Shown here piece after piece: positions 1 to 6,203 of a DNA stretch of 6,599 nucleotides (position 1 is its first letter; the number at the start of each line of letters is the position of its first letter). The stretch covers positions 1 to 6,599 of the forward strand of contig JAPKCR010000130.1 in the NCBI GenBank assembly GCA_026421135.1. The letters run 5' to 3'. The DNA is from Sulfitobacter sp. Its GTDB lineage: Bacteria; Pseudomonadota; Alphaproteobacteria; Rhodobacterales; Rhodobacteraceae. The notes below the pieces were generated by a model. It was not told the DNA's origin and did not search any database. It saw only the letters and a program-made list of their open reading frames with translations. A program made the position numbers and the translations under genes.

Positions 1-218
1 CACCACAGGAGCGTACAAGTTCCAAATTTGAACCCAATACCAGTGGCAGCGCCGCGATGATAAATATCCTTGGGGATCGCTGGAATTGGCGGCTGGTGCG
101 CGAAGCCTTCTATGATGCCAGCCGATTTACCGAATTTCGATGCAAAACGTACGCGTCTGTAAGGCAGCGTCGAGAAATACTGGTTTCAAACCAGATGAAC
201 CCGTTATTACACCCCTAA
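1..218 (+). pseudogene. HxlR-type winged-helix regulator, 5' end outside window, probably truncated or frameshifted
   Basis: The plus-strand frame starting at base 3 is open to a TAA at 216-218 and has no start codon before an internal ATG at 57, so the true start lies left of the window. Bases 66-137 encode ILGDRWNWRLVREAFYDASR followed by FTEF. This matches the first helices of HxlR/MarR-like regulators, whose pattern is (I/L)GDRW, about five residues, RE or RD, then RFxEF or RFDEL. After FTEF an HxlR protein should continue with the recognition helix and beta wing (about 60 more residues, beginning LGIxRNxLxxRL). Here the frame gives about 27 unrelated residues and stops. The +2-shifted frame (from 139) reads KAASRNT, weakly like the expected helix, so a frameshift is possible. 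The cysteine usual about 13 residues before the GDRW tryptophan is a serine (42-44). I infer a decayed or recombined gene. A short functional protein cannot be excluded. Confidence 0.5.
180..194 (-). terminator. Possible weak terminator or dyad after the fdh operon
   Basis: Bases 180-194 form a perfect dyad, CTGGTTT-C-AAACCAG, which can fold as a 6-bp stem with a 3-base loop. On the minus strand it begins about 20 bases after the last operon stop codon and is followed by TATTTCTC, a poor U-tract. It lies inside the plus-strand regulator fragment. Position fits an operon-end terminator, but the short stem and broken U-run make this weak; it could equally be chance or a palindromic protein-binding site. 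Confidence 0.25.
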
Positions 219-346
219 TCAGTCAGGCGCACATTTTCTGATGACGTGGTCGCAGCTGCACTTGAAAAGCCGATAGTCTCCAAAATTTGGTTGGCCCCGA
301 CGGTGATGATGACCGTTGCCACGATGGCGATCAGAAACGCTTTCAT
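215..346 (-). CDS. 43-residue single-span membrane protein at the end of the fdh operon
   Basis: I do not recognise a named family. The protein begins MKAFLIAIVATVIITVGANQ: a lysine at position 2, then a hydrophobic span (about residues 3-18), a short segment (ILETIGF, 21-27), a Ser/Ala/Thr-rich stretch and the polar tail SSENVRLTD. The likely topology is N-in/C-out with a small periplasmic tail. The start is the ATG at 346, one base after the fdhC stop codon (350-348). A good Shine-Dalgarno, GAAGGA (360-355), lies inside the last fdhC codons at 8-base spacing. A longer in-frame reading from 463 would run through the end of fdhC and lacks this signal. The tight junction suggests coupled translation and a role with the membrane subunit, such as an accessory subunit or assembly factor; this is inference. 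There is no cleavage motif that clearly favours a secreted peptide. The TAG stop (217-215) overlaps the stop of the convergent regulator fragment. Confidence 0.72.
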   Translation of the reverse strand: MKAFLIAIVATVIITVGANQILETIGFSSAAATTSSENVRLTD

Positions 347-347
347 A

Positions 348-1562
348 TTATGGTTCCTTCCTGACGGTGGTTTTTTGACCGGCGACTTCCTCGGCCCAGA
401 TGCTGTGATGTTCACGGGCCCATTGTTCTTCAACTTCACCCTTGCCCATCGCGTCAAATGCACCTTCCATCCCGATCGAACCCAGATAGATGTGGGCTAA
501 AATAATCGCAGTCAGGATCAGGCTCACAAGGGCGTGCCACAACTGTGCATACTGCATCTCTTCTTGCGGAGCGAGCGGATAGGGCAGATCGGCCATGCCA
601 AACCAGCCTGACACACCCCATCCGTTAAGAAGTGAAAACGTATGGCCGAACAGATTGAATTCAAACGGAAACAGAAGCGACAGACCGGATAGAGAAATTG
701 ACCCGCCCAACAGAATTACCGCCCAAAAGATAAGTTTCTGACCGGCGTTGAATTTTTTTGCCGGGGGGTGGCCGCCACCAAAGAGACCTCCACCTTTTAA
801 CAACCAGCGCAGGTCGGTCCGGTCGGGAATGTTGTGGATGACCCAAACTACAAAAATAAAGATCAGCGCGATCATAAAGGCCCAAGAAACGTTGTTATGT
901 ACCCATTTGCTGACGATCGCGACGGATGAAAACGCCTCGTGGCCGAAGGCGGGAATGATCACCTTGCGCCCGAATAGTGAAATCAGACCCGTCAGCCCTA
1001 GTAATATAAAGGATGAGGCCAGCATCCAGTGGCCAAACCGCTCAAACGCGCTGAACCGCAGCAGCGTGCGACCGGTTTTTTCGCCATCGATGCGAATGCG
1101 GCCACGGATCAGATAGAACACGGCCAAGGCCAGCAAGGTCCCGCCCAAAAGGTAGATCGCGATAGTTTGCAAGGGTCCGCGACGGAAATCGAGCCACCAC
1201 ATGCCACCGTCCTGAATGAGGGTCGTGGCAGCCGGTACCCGGGCTTGCGTGGTTATGTCAGCCTCGCCAAAGCGGAAAGCGCGCCAAAGATCCGCATCGG
1301 ACGCCCCACCCAACGTGCCAAGCTGACTGCTAATTGGCTTGGCTTTGGCCGGGTCACCAATCTCATTGGACCGGATCGTTTCGTCAGAGGATTTCAAACC
1401 TTCCTGACGACGCAAGATATCATCGAGCTTGGACACCGCAGGATTGGAGTCAACAGTGCTTGTCTGGGGTGACACGCTGCTTTGCGCCATGGCACCGGAC
1501 GCGGCAGACAGGCTGAACAAAACAGACAGGCAAATCAAAATTGCGGCAAGGTGGCGTGGCAT
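348..1562 (-). CDS. fdhC: Formate dehydrogenase gamma subunit, membrane cytochrome b556
   Basis: This 404-residue membrane anchor takes electrons from the beta subunit through two b hemes to quinone. Residues 1-27 are a Sec-type signal peptide ending ASGAMAQ. Residues 28-130 form a polar, presumably periplasmic segment with the DLWRAFRFGE and LIQDGGMWWLDFRRGP stretches typical of FDH gamma. An extra span at about 132-152 precedes the four-helix cytochrome core (about 178-197, 226-244, 277-298, 340-360). Candidate heme ligands are H178 (RFGHW), H222 (KWVHN), H343 (LWHA) and H357 (LAHIYLG). The 14-residue spacing of the last two equals that of the ligand pair in E. coli FdnI (known from the family). 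ATG 1562 is chosen because AAAGGG lies 8 bases upstream and a signal peptide follows at once. A GTG at 1628 would add 22 residues ahead of the signal and sits on a hairpin. The symbol follows fdhABC usage and is not to be confused with the formate transporter of the same name. Confidence 0.95.
   Translation of the reverse strand: MPRHLAAILICLSVLFSLSAASGAMAQSSVSPQTSTVDSNPAVSKLDDILRRQEGLKSSDETIRSNEIGDPAKAKPISSQLGTLGGASDADLWRAFRFGEADITTQARVPAATTLIQDGGMWWLDFRRGPLQTIAIYLLGGTLLALAVFYLIRGRIRIDGEKTGRTLLRFSAFERFGHWMLASSFILLGLTGLISLFGRKVIIPAFGHEAFSSVAIVSKWVHNNVSWAFMIALIFIFVVWVIHNIPDRTDLRWLLKGGGLFGGGHPPAKKFNAGQKLIFWAVILLGGSISLSGLSLLFPFEFNLFGHTFSLLNGWGVSGWFGMADLPYPLAPQEEMQYAQLWHALVSLILTAIILAHIYLGSIGMEGAFDAMGKGEVEEQWAREHHSIWAEEVAGQKTTVRKEP
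355..360 (-). promoter_or_regulatory. Ribosome binding site of the 43-aa gene inside the fdhC 3' end
   Basis: GAAGGA read on the minus strand, 8 bases upstream of the ATG at 346. It overlaps the Lys-Glu codons at the end of fdhC. It is what fixes the start of the small protein and suggests reinitiation by ribosomes finishing fdhC. Confidence 0.6.
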
Positions 1563-1570
1563 CGTTATAT

Positions 1571-1576
1571 CCCTTT
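1571..1576 (-). promoter_or_regulatory. Ribosome binding site that decides the fdhC start
   Basis: AAAGGG on the minus strand, 8 bases before ATG 1562. No comparable purine-rich signal is paired with the upstream GTG at 1628, so this site supports the shorter reading that opens directly with the signal peptide. Confidence 0.6.
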
Positions 1577-1589
1577 CGGCTGACCAAAC

Positions 1590-1617
1590 AGGGGCGGTCC
1601 CATAACAGGCCGCCCCT
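1590..1617 (-). promoter_or_regulatory. Intercistronic hairpin between beta and gamma genes
   Basis: AGGGGCGG (1590-1597) and CCGCCCCT (1610-1617) are perfect inverted repeats with a 12-base loop, in the 80-base gap between the beta stop and the gamma start. On the minus-strand transcript the stem is followed by GTTTGGTC, not a U-run, so it is not a standard intrinsic terminator. An mRNA processing or 3'-end-protecting element is a reasonable inference, allowing different levels of the soluble and membrane subunits. Confidence 0.5.
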
Positions 1618-1642
1618 ATGATTGTCACATCAATACAGGCGC

Positions 1643-2236
1643 TTAGCCGCCTTTTCTCTCATAGGCCGTGCCCCAACCCCATGCGCCAGAGCCAAAGCCC
1701 CGTGCAACAACCCGTTCGCGGTAGATGCCCGAAACGACATCGCCGTCACCGGCCAGCAATGCCTTGGTTGAACACATTTCGGCGCAGATCGGCAGCTTAC
1801 CTTCCGCGATACGGTTGCGACCGTATTTCTGGAATTCAGCAGTAGAGTTGTTTTCCTCGGGGCCACCGGCACAGAAGGTACATTTGTCCATTTTGCCACG
1901 CGAACCAAAGTTGCCCGCCTGCGGGTACTGCGGCGCGCCGAAGGGGCACGCGTAAAAGCAGTAGCCACAACCGATGCACAAGTCTTTGGAGTGCAGTACA
2001 ATGCCATCGGCTGTCTGGTAGAAACAGTCGGTGGGGCAAACGGCCATACAAGGCGCATCTGAACAGTGCATACAAGCGACCGAAATCGATCGTTCGCCCG
2101 GTTTGCCGTCTTCGATTGTGACGACCTTGCGGCGGTTGATGCCCCACGGTACTTCGTGTTCGTTCTTACATGCAGTGACGCAAGCGTTGCATTCGATGCA
2201 GCGTTCAGCGTCGCAGAGGAACTTTGCTCTTCCCAT
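1643..2236 (-). CDS. fdh3B: Formate dehydrogenase FDH3-type beta subunit, four [4Fe-4S] ferredoxin
   Basis: This 197-residue electron-transfer subunit links FdhA to the cytochrome b. Four cysteine motifs are visible: C13-x2-C16-x2-C19-x3-C23; C55-x2-C58-x4-C63-x3-C67; C87-x2-C90-x2-C93-x3-C97; and C119-x2-C122 with C151-x3-C155. These give 16 cluster ligands, enough for four [4Fe-4S] clusters. C8 and C71 are additional. Unlike E. coli FdnH there is no C-terminal membrane helix: the chain ends GAWGWGTAYERKGG. There is also no signal peptide, so it should cross the membrane as a passenger on the Tat signal of FdhA (known behaviour of this enzyme class, applied here by inference). The start at ATG 2236 has GGGAG at 7-base spacing. 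The gap to the fdhA stop is 12 bases and the Shine-Dalgarno follows that stop directly, suggesting coupling. Confidence 0.96.
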   Translation of the reverse strand: MGRAKFLCDAERCIECNACVTACKNEHEVPWGINRRKVVTIEDGKPGERSISVACMHCSDAPCMAVCPTDCFYQTADGIVLHSKDLCIGCGYCFYACPFGAPQYPQAGNFGSRGKMDKCTFCAGGPEENNSTAEFQKYGRNRIAEGKLPICAEMCSTKALLAGDGDVVSGIYRERVVARGFGSGAWGWGTAYERKGG

Positions 2237-2248
2237 CTTATCTCTCCC

Positions 2249-5200
2249 TTACGCTGTCCAAATTTTGCAAAGAGTAGCCTTGGTCTCTTGCATCTGGGTT
2301 ACACTGTCATAGCCATAGGTTTGTGCGGTGTTTGTGCTTTCGCCTAACACATACGGATCGGCACCTGCTGGATATTTATCCCTGAGATCAACACCTTCCA
2401 GGTGCCCACCAAAGTGGAACGGCATAAAGGCGACGCCTTCCCCGACCCGTTCGGTGACCATGGCCATCACTTTGACCTTGCCACCTTCGGGGCCTTCAAC
2501 CCAAACTTGTTGTCCATCCCGAACGCCCAAATTGTTGGCGTCGCGGGTGTTGATTTCGACGAACATGTCTTGCTGCAATTCGGCCAACCACGGGTTTGAA
2601 CGTGTCTCGTCGCCCCCTCCCTCGTATTCAACCAAACGGCCAGAAGTAAGGATGATCGGATAGTCCTTCGAGAAATCTTTTTCCTGAATTGAGGCGTACA
2701 TCGTCGGCACGCGCCAGAACTTTTTATCCTCGTAGGTTGGATAATCGGCCACCAGATCGCGGCGGTTGGAATACAAGGGTTCGCGGTGGATTGGCACTGG
2801 ATCCGGGAAGGTCCAGACCACGGCACGGGCCTTGGCGTTACCAAACGGGGCACAACCATGGGCAATCGCAACCCGCTGGATACCACCCGAAAGGTCGGTC
2901 TTCCAATTCACGCCGCCGGTCTTTTGCGAGTAATCCGATTGAATTTCACCGGTCTGCGAGGTTTCACCGACCTCTTCGGTGTTGGTGCCCCCGTCATCTG
3001 ACGCATCGCCGATGTTCGGGTCACCATCTGGGAAACCTGCAACAAAGTTGATTGACGCGCGTTCTTCGTTGCTCAGGTCGGTATCCCAGCCCAGATCACG
3101 CAGCATTTGCATTGTAAACTCGGGATAGCCGTCTTCGATCTCGGAACCGACGGAATACACGCCCTCTGCCAACAGGTTCTCGCCTTCGCGCTCTACGCCG
3201 AAACGGGCGCGGAAGGTCAAACCACCCTCAGCCACCGGCATCGACATGTCATAAAGGTTCGCAGTGCCGGGGTGGTTCATCTCGGGGGTGCCCCAAGATG
3301 GCCATGGCAATCCGTAAAAGTCGCCATCGGCCGGTCCGCCATTCGCCCGCAGTGTTGTGCGGTCAAAGGTGTGCTGGTTGGCCATATGCATCTTCATCCG
3401 CTCGGGGCTTTGGCCCGTATAACCGATGGTCCACATGCCGCGGTTAAATTCGCGGGTTATGTCCTCAACACTTGGCTCGCCGCCTTCATCAATCGCAATG
3501 TTGCGGAAGATCTTGTCGTGAAAACCGAATTTTTCGGCGAACATCGCGATGATCGTATGGTCGGGCAGAGATTCAAACAGCGGGTCTACGATCTTGTCAC
3601 GCCACTGTAGCGAACGGTTGGATGCTGTCACAGACCCGCGTGTTTCGAACTGCGTACAGGCCGGCAGCAGATAAACGCCATCGGACCGGTCCTGCAGAAC
3701 GGCGGAGACAGTCGGGTACGGATCGACAACGACAAGCAGGTCGAGCTTTTCCATCGCCGTCTTCATTTCCTTTTGCCGGGTCTGAGAGTTGGGCGCGTGG
3801 CCCCACAAAACCATCGCCCGTGTATTATCGGGCTGGTCAAGGTTCTCTTTATCTTCCAAAACCCCGTCAATCCAACGACTTACAGGAATTCCGGTCAGGT
3901 TCATCATTGGCGTGTCGCCAATGCTTTCCGGGCTGAACTGCCCCTTGAGATAGTCAAGATCTTCTTCCCACACTCGTGCCCAGTGGGCCCAAGCGCCTGC
4001 GGACAGACCATAGTAGCCCGGCAGTGTATCGGCCAGAACACCAAGGTCGGTCGCCCCCTGGACGTTGTCGTGGCCACGGAAAATGTTCGTGCCTCCGCCT
4101 GCTCTACCCATGTTGCCAAGGGCCAATTGCAATATACAGTACGCGCGGGTGTTGTTGTTACCGTTGGTGTGCTGCGTGCCACCCATGCACCAGATCACGG
4201 TGCCGGGACGGTTGTTTGCCAATGTCCGCGCGACACGCTCAAGTTGGGTACCGGGGGCACCGGTCACGCGCTCGACTTCCTCCGGCGTCCACTTGGCCAC
4301 TTCGGTTTTAATCTCGTCCATGCCCCAGACACGGGTGCGAATGAATTCTTTGTCTTCCCAGCCGTTTTCAAAGATGTGCCACAGGATGCCCCAGACAAGG
4401 GCAACGTCCGAACCGGGACGGAAGCGCACATATTCATCAGCATGTGCTGCCGTGCGGGTAAAGCGCGGGTCACACACGATCAGCGGCGCGTTGTTTTGTT
4501 CTTTGGCCTTCAAAAGGTGCAACAGCGAGACAGGGTGCGCCTCGGCCGGGTTGCCACCAATGATAAAGACCGCCTTGGAGTTGTGGATGTCGTTGTAGCT
4601 GTTGGTCATGGCACCGTAGCCCCATGTATTTGCAACACCGGCAACCGTGGTCGAGTGGCAGATACGCGCCTGGTGATCGACGTTATTCGTTCCCCAATAG
4701 GCGGCAAACTTGCGGAACAGGTAAGCCTGTTCGTTGCTGTGCTTGGCGCTGCCCAGCCAGTAAACCGAATCCGGCCCGCTTTCGTCGCGGATTTTCATCA
4801 TGCCGTCGCCGATTTCGTTGATGGCGGTTTCCCAGCTGATGCGAACCCACTCGCCGTTTTCTTTCTTCATGGGGTATTTCAGGCGGCGTTCGCCGTGAGC
4901 GTGCTCTCGAACAGACGCCCCTTTGGCACAATGCGCCCCGAGGTTGAATGGGCTGTCCCAGCCTGGCTCTTGACCTGTCCAGACACCATTATCGACTTCG
5001 GCAATGACCGTACAGCCAACAGAACAGTGGGTACAAACGGATTTGACCATCTCAACCGCGCGGGTGGCGGCGGTTTGTGCAGTGGCTTTGGTGACTGATC
5101 CACCTGTCGCCGCAATGGCGGTCAATCCACCGATGGCAAGGCCCGAACCACGCAGGAACCCGCGTCTGTCGATGGTGTTTTTGCCGTTATTAACCACGAT

Positions 5201-5251
5201 CGGCGCGCGGCCTGATCTGCGGGTATACCCGTTGGTCTTTTTCCTCAGCAT
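2249..5251 (-). CDS. fdhA: Formate dehydrogenase catalytic alpha subunit, Tat-exported, Mo/W-bis-MGD
   Basis: This 1000-residue enzyme oxidises formate to CO2, presumably in the periplasm. A Tat signal reads DRRGFLRG at residues 28-35, then GSGLAIGGLTAIAATGG, after an n-region about 27 residues long. The proximal [4Fe-4S] motif is C73-x2-C76-x3-C80-x27-C108. The metal ligand is C198 in QARICHSTT, followed by H199 as in formate dehydrogenases. Its codon is TGC (4660-4658), so this is the cysteine form and needs no selenocysteine. The molybdopterin oxidoreductase body (about 125-570) includes FIIGGNPAEAHP and CDPRFTRTAAHADEYVRFRPG. The dinucleotide-binding domain (about 860-995) begins YPIILTSGRLVEYEGGG. 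Between them, residues about 740-780 form an acidic Gly/Asp/Glu/Thr-rich stretch that looks like a disordered insertion. The start has GGAGG 7 bases upstream (5263-5259), and no other methionine occurs before residue 68. Periplasmic-type architecture, beta and gamma neighbours and RICHS favour formate dehydrogenase over nitrate reductase. Confidence 0.97.
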   Translation of the reverse strand: MLRKKTNGYTRRSGRAPIVVNNGKNTIDRRGFLRGSGLAIGGLTAIAATGGSVTKATAQTAATRAVEMVKSVCTHCSVGCTVIAEVDNGVWTGQEPGWDSPFNLGAHCAKGASVREHAHGERRLKYPMKKENGEWVRISWETAINEIGDGMMKIRDESGPDSVYWLGSAKHSNEQAYLFRKFAAYWGTNNVDHQARICHSTTVAGVANTWGYGAMTNSYNDIHNSKAVFIIGGNPAEAHPVSLLHLLKAKEQNNAPLIVCDPRFTRTAAHADEYVRFRPGSDVALVWGILWHIFENGWEDKEFIRTRVWGMDEIKTEVAKWTPEEVERVTGAPGTQLERVARTLANNRPGTVIWCMGGTQHTNGNNNTRAYCILQLALGNMGRAGGGTNIFRGHDNVQGATDLGVLADTLPGYYGLSAGAWAHWARVWEEDLDYLKGQFSPESIGDTPMMNLTGIPVSRWIDGVLEDKENLDQPDNTRAMVLWGHAPNSQTRQKEMKTAMEKLDLLVVVDPYPTVSAVLQDRSDGVYLLPACTQFETRGSVTASNRSLQWRDKIVDPLFESLPDHTIIAMFAEKFGFHDKIFRNIAIDEGGEPSVEDITREFNRGMWTIGYTGQSPERMKMHMANQHTFDRTTLRANGGPADGDFYGLPWPSWGTPEMNHPGTANLYDMSMPVAEGGLTFRARFGVEREGENLLAEGVYSVGSEIEDGYPEFTMQMLRDLGWDTDLSNEERASINFVAGFPDGDPNIGDASDDGGTNTEEVGETSQTGEIQSDYSQKTGGVNWKTDLSGGIQRVAIAHGCAPFGNAKARAVVWTFPDPVPIHREPLYSNRRDLVADYPTYEDKKFWRVPTMYASIQEKDFSKDYPIILTSGRLVEYEGGGDETRSNPWLAELQQDMFVEINTRDANNLGVRDGQQVWVEGPEGGKVKVMAMVTERVGEGVAFMPFHFGGHLEGVDLRDKYPAGADPYVLGESTNTAQTYGYDSVTQMQETKATLCKIWTA

Positions 5252-5306
5252 GGTAATTCCTCCCTATTCCAGCTCTTGCCGGATCATTCGATGTCGCCCC
5301 CTGCAC

Positions 5307-5321
5307 TGGCGCAGCGCGCCA
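5307..5321 (-). promoter_or_regulatory. Intercistronic hairpin between the Tat-target gene and fdhA
   Basis: TGGCGC (5307-5312) and GCGCCA (5316-5321) pair perfectly around a 3-base loop, in the 93-base gap before fdhA. No U-tract follows on the transcript. It ends over 40 bases upstream of the fdhA Shine-Dalgarno, so it need not block translation. A processing or stability element is possible; with 6 bp in GC-rich DNA, chance is also possible. Confidence 0.35.
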
Positions 5322-5344
5322 CAAACAGGTGCTGTATTGGCTAA

Positions 5345-5536
5345 TTAGAAACGCGTGCTTTCAAGATAGGCGCGGGTGTGTGCGGTATCTTGCATCGTCT
5401 CTGATGACAGATCCACAGGTTGTGCTTCAGCTTGGGTTGCCCCACCTGCTGCAATCGCGGCGGCGGCTGCGGGTGCCGCTGTGCCTGCGAATTTCAGAAA
5501 GCCGCGGCGGCTGGTGCCTTTGGTTTTCTCCGTCAT
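5345..5536 (-). CDS. Small Tat-target protein of the formate dehydrogenase region
   Basis: This 63-residue protein has the layout of the 'formate dehydrogenase region TAT target' family (TIGR02811), whose members sit just upstream of FDH alpha genes and have no settled function. A short polar n-region (MTEKTKGT) leads into the twin-arginine motif SRRGFLKF (residues 9-16), then a low-hydrophobicity, Ala-rich h-region with an AEAQ cleavage-like site near residues 36-39. Only about 24 residues would remain after cleavage, ending DTAHTRAYLESTRF, with the aromatic/basic C-terminal pattern expected of the family. Either the signal is kept as an anchor or a very short exported peptide results. The start ATG 5536 has GAAGGGGAG about 7 bases upstream. 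Position between the chaperone and fdhA, with a signal resembling that of FdhA, suggests a role in export or maturation (inference). It is too short to bind cofactors in any recognised motif. Confidence 0.88.
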   Translation of the reverse strand: MTEKTKGTSRRGFLKFAGTAAPAAAAAIAAGGATQAEAQPVDLSSETMQDTAHTRAYLESTRF

Positions 5537-5560
5537 TGGATGTCTCCCCTTCGTGTTGTC

Positions 5561-5578
5561 CGGCGGGCGTCCCCACCG
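5561..5578 (-). promoter_or_regulatory. GC-rich intercistronic hairpin between the chaperone and Tat-target genes
   Basis: On the transcript strand, CGGTGGG-GACG-CCCGCCG forms a 7-bp stem with one G-U pair and a tetraloop. It fills much of the 52-base gap and lies just upstream of the Shine-Dalgarno of the Tat-target gene. No U-run follows, so termination is unlikely. It may mark an mRNA cleavage or stability boundary that separates low-dose maturation genes from the structural genes; that role is inferred. Confidence 0.45.
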
Positions 5579-5588
5579 ATGTTGCGCA

Positions 5589-6203
5589 TTACCGGTTGGT
5601 TGCGGTCATGCGGAATGCTTCGCGTTCGATGTCCATAAAGGCAGCGCCAACTGCACCGACCGATCCGTAAAGAACCGACGATTTGGCCGCTTGCAGGTCG
5701 GCAAAGTAATGCGCGGCCCAGCTTCCGATATGAGCGTTAAAAAACTGCTGTTGTTCCGAGATGGTGGCCACCCGCCCAAAGCGCCCCACGATCATGCCCG
5801 CCATCATTTCCATCAAAGATGCGATGTTGTCCTCTGGCTCGAACACATCCTGTGCGCGGGTCATTCCCAAACTGGCCATGGTCTTGCGCAAATTCGCAAG
5901 CGGCTTTTCATTCAGAAATCCGGTCAGATAATAGCTGGCATAGGGCAATAACTCACCCCGCCCCAAACCGATGAACAATGCGTTGAATTCACTACGTACG
6001 GCCTTGGGCTTGGACACCTTAGCCACACGCGCCAACCCTTGGATCGCCTGGCCCAATGGCGTCTCGTCGCCTTCCAACCCTGCGGTCTGATCCAACAACA
6101 TCTGGTCGGGCGGGCCTGACAACATTACGCCAAGATAGTTGTACAAATCCGCACGCATGCGGTCTTCTTGGATTACGTCCGGCAAGGGGGCGGCAACATT
6201 CAT
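5589..6203 (-). CDS. TorD/DmsD-family cytoplasmic chaperone for formate dehydrogenase maturation
   Basis: This 204-residue, largely helical protein has the TorD family pattern. It shows DLYNYLGVMLSGPP near the N-terminus (19-32), EFNALFIGLGRGELLPYASY (72-91) as the central family block, EPEDNIASLMEMMAGM (122-137), and a C-terminal QQQFFNAHIGSWAAHYFADL (151-170) with H158 and W162. Family members bind the Tat signal of molybdoenzymes and hold the apo-enzyme for cofactor insertion. Here the obvious client is FdhA, and perhaps the small Tat protein. The central E-x-x-D-H motif of TorD proteins reads EPEDN, with Asn (126) in place of His. The ATG at 6203 overlaps the TGA of the upstream gene (ATGA, 6203-6200), and GAAGGGA lies 7 bases upstream, so translation is probably coupled. 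There is no signal peptide, as expected for a cytoplasmic chaperone. It is distinct from FdhD and FdhE, which are not in this window. Confidence 0.9.
   Translation of the reverse strand: MNVAAPLPDVIQEDRMRADLYNYLGVMLSGPPDQMLLDQTAGLEGDETPLGQAIQGLARVAKVSKPKAVRSEFNALFIGLGRGELLPYASYYLTGFLNEKPLANLRKTMASLGMTRAQDVFEPEDNIASLMEMMAGMIVGRFGRVATISEQQQFFNAHIGSWAAHYFADLQAAKSSVLYGSVGAVGAAFMDIEREAFRMTATNR

Noticed and set aside
347..463. Longer in-frame reading of the last small gene, starting at 463 inside fdhC
   Set aside because: The added 39 residues are an out-of-frame copy of fdhC coding sequence without a ribosome site; ATG 346 has one and yields a sensible membrane protein.
1563..1628. GTG at 1628 as an earlier start for the gamma subunit
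   Set aside because: It would add 22 polar residues before an obvious signal peptide and has its codons on the intercistronic hairpin; ATG 1562 has a good Shine-Dalgarno.
4658..4660. Possible selenocysteine codon at the FdhA metal ligand
   Set aside because: The codon on the minus strand is TGC, plain cysteine, and the frame has no internal TGA.
3773..5098. 441-codon open frame on the plus strand opposite fdhA
   Set aside because: It is a codon-bias shadow of fdhA: no domain is recognisable, its translation is of random character, and it lies wholly antisense to conserved catalytic sequence.
2249..5251. FdhA as a periplasmic nitrate reductase (NapA) or other DMSO-reductase relative
   Set aside because: The ligand block RICHS with Cys followed by His, and the adjoining FDH3 beta, cytochrome b and FDH-region Tat genes, fit formate dehydrogenase.
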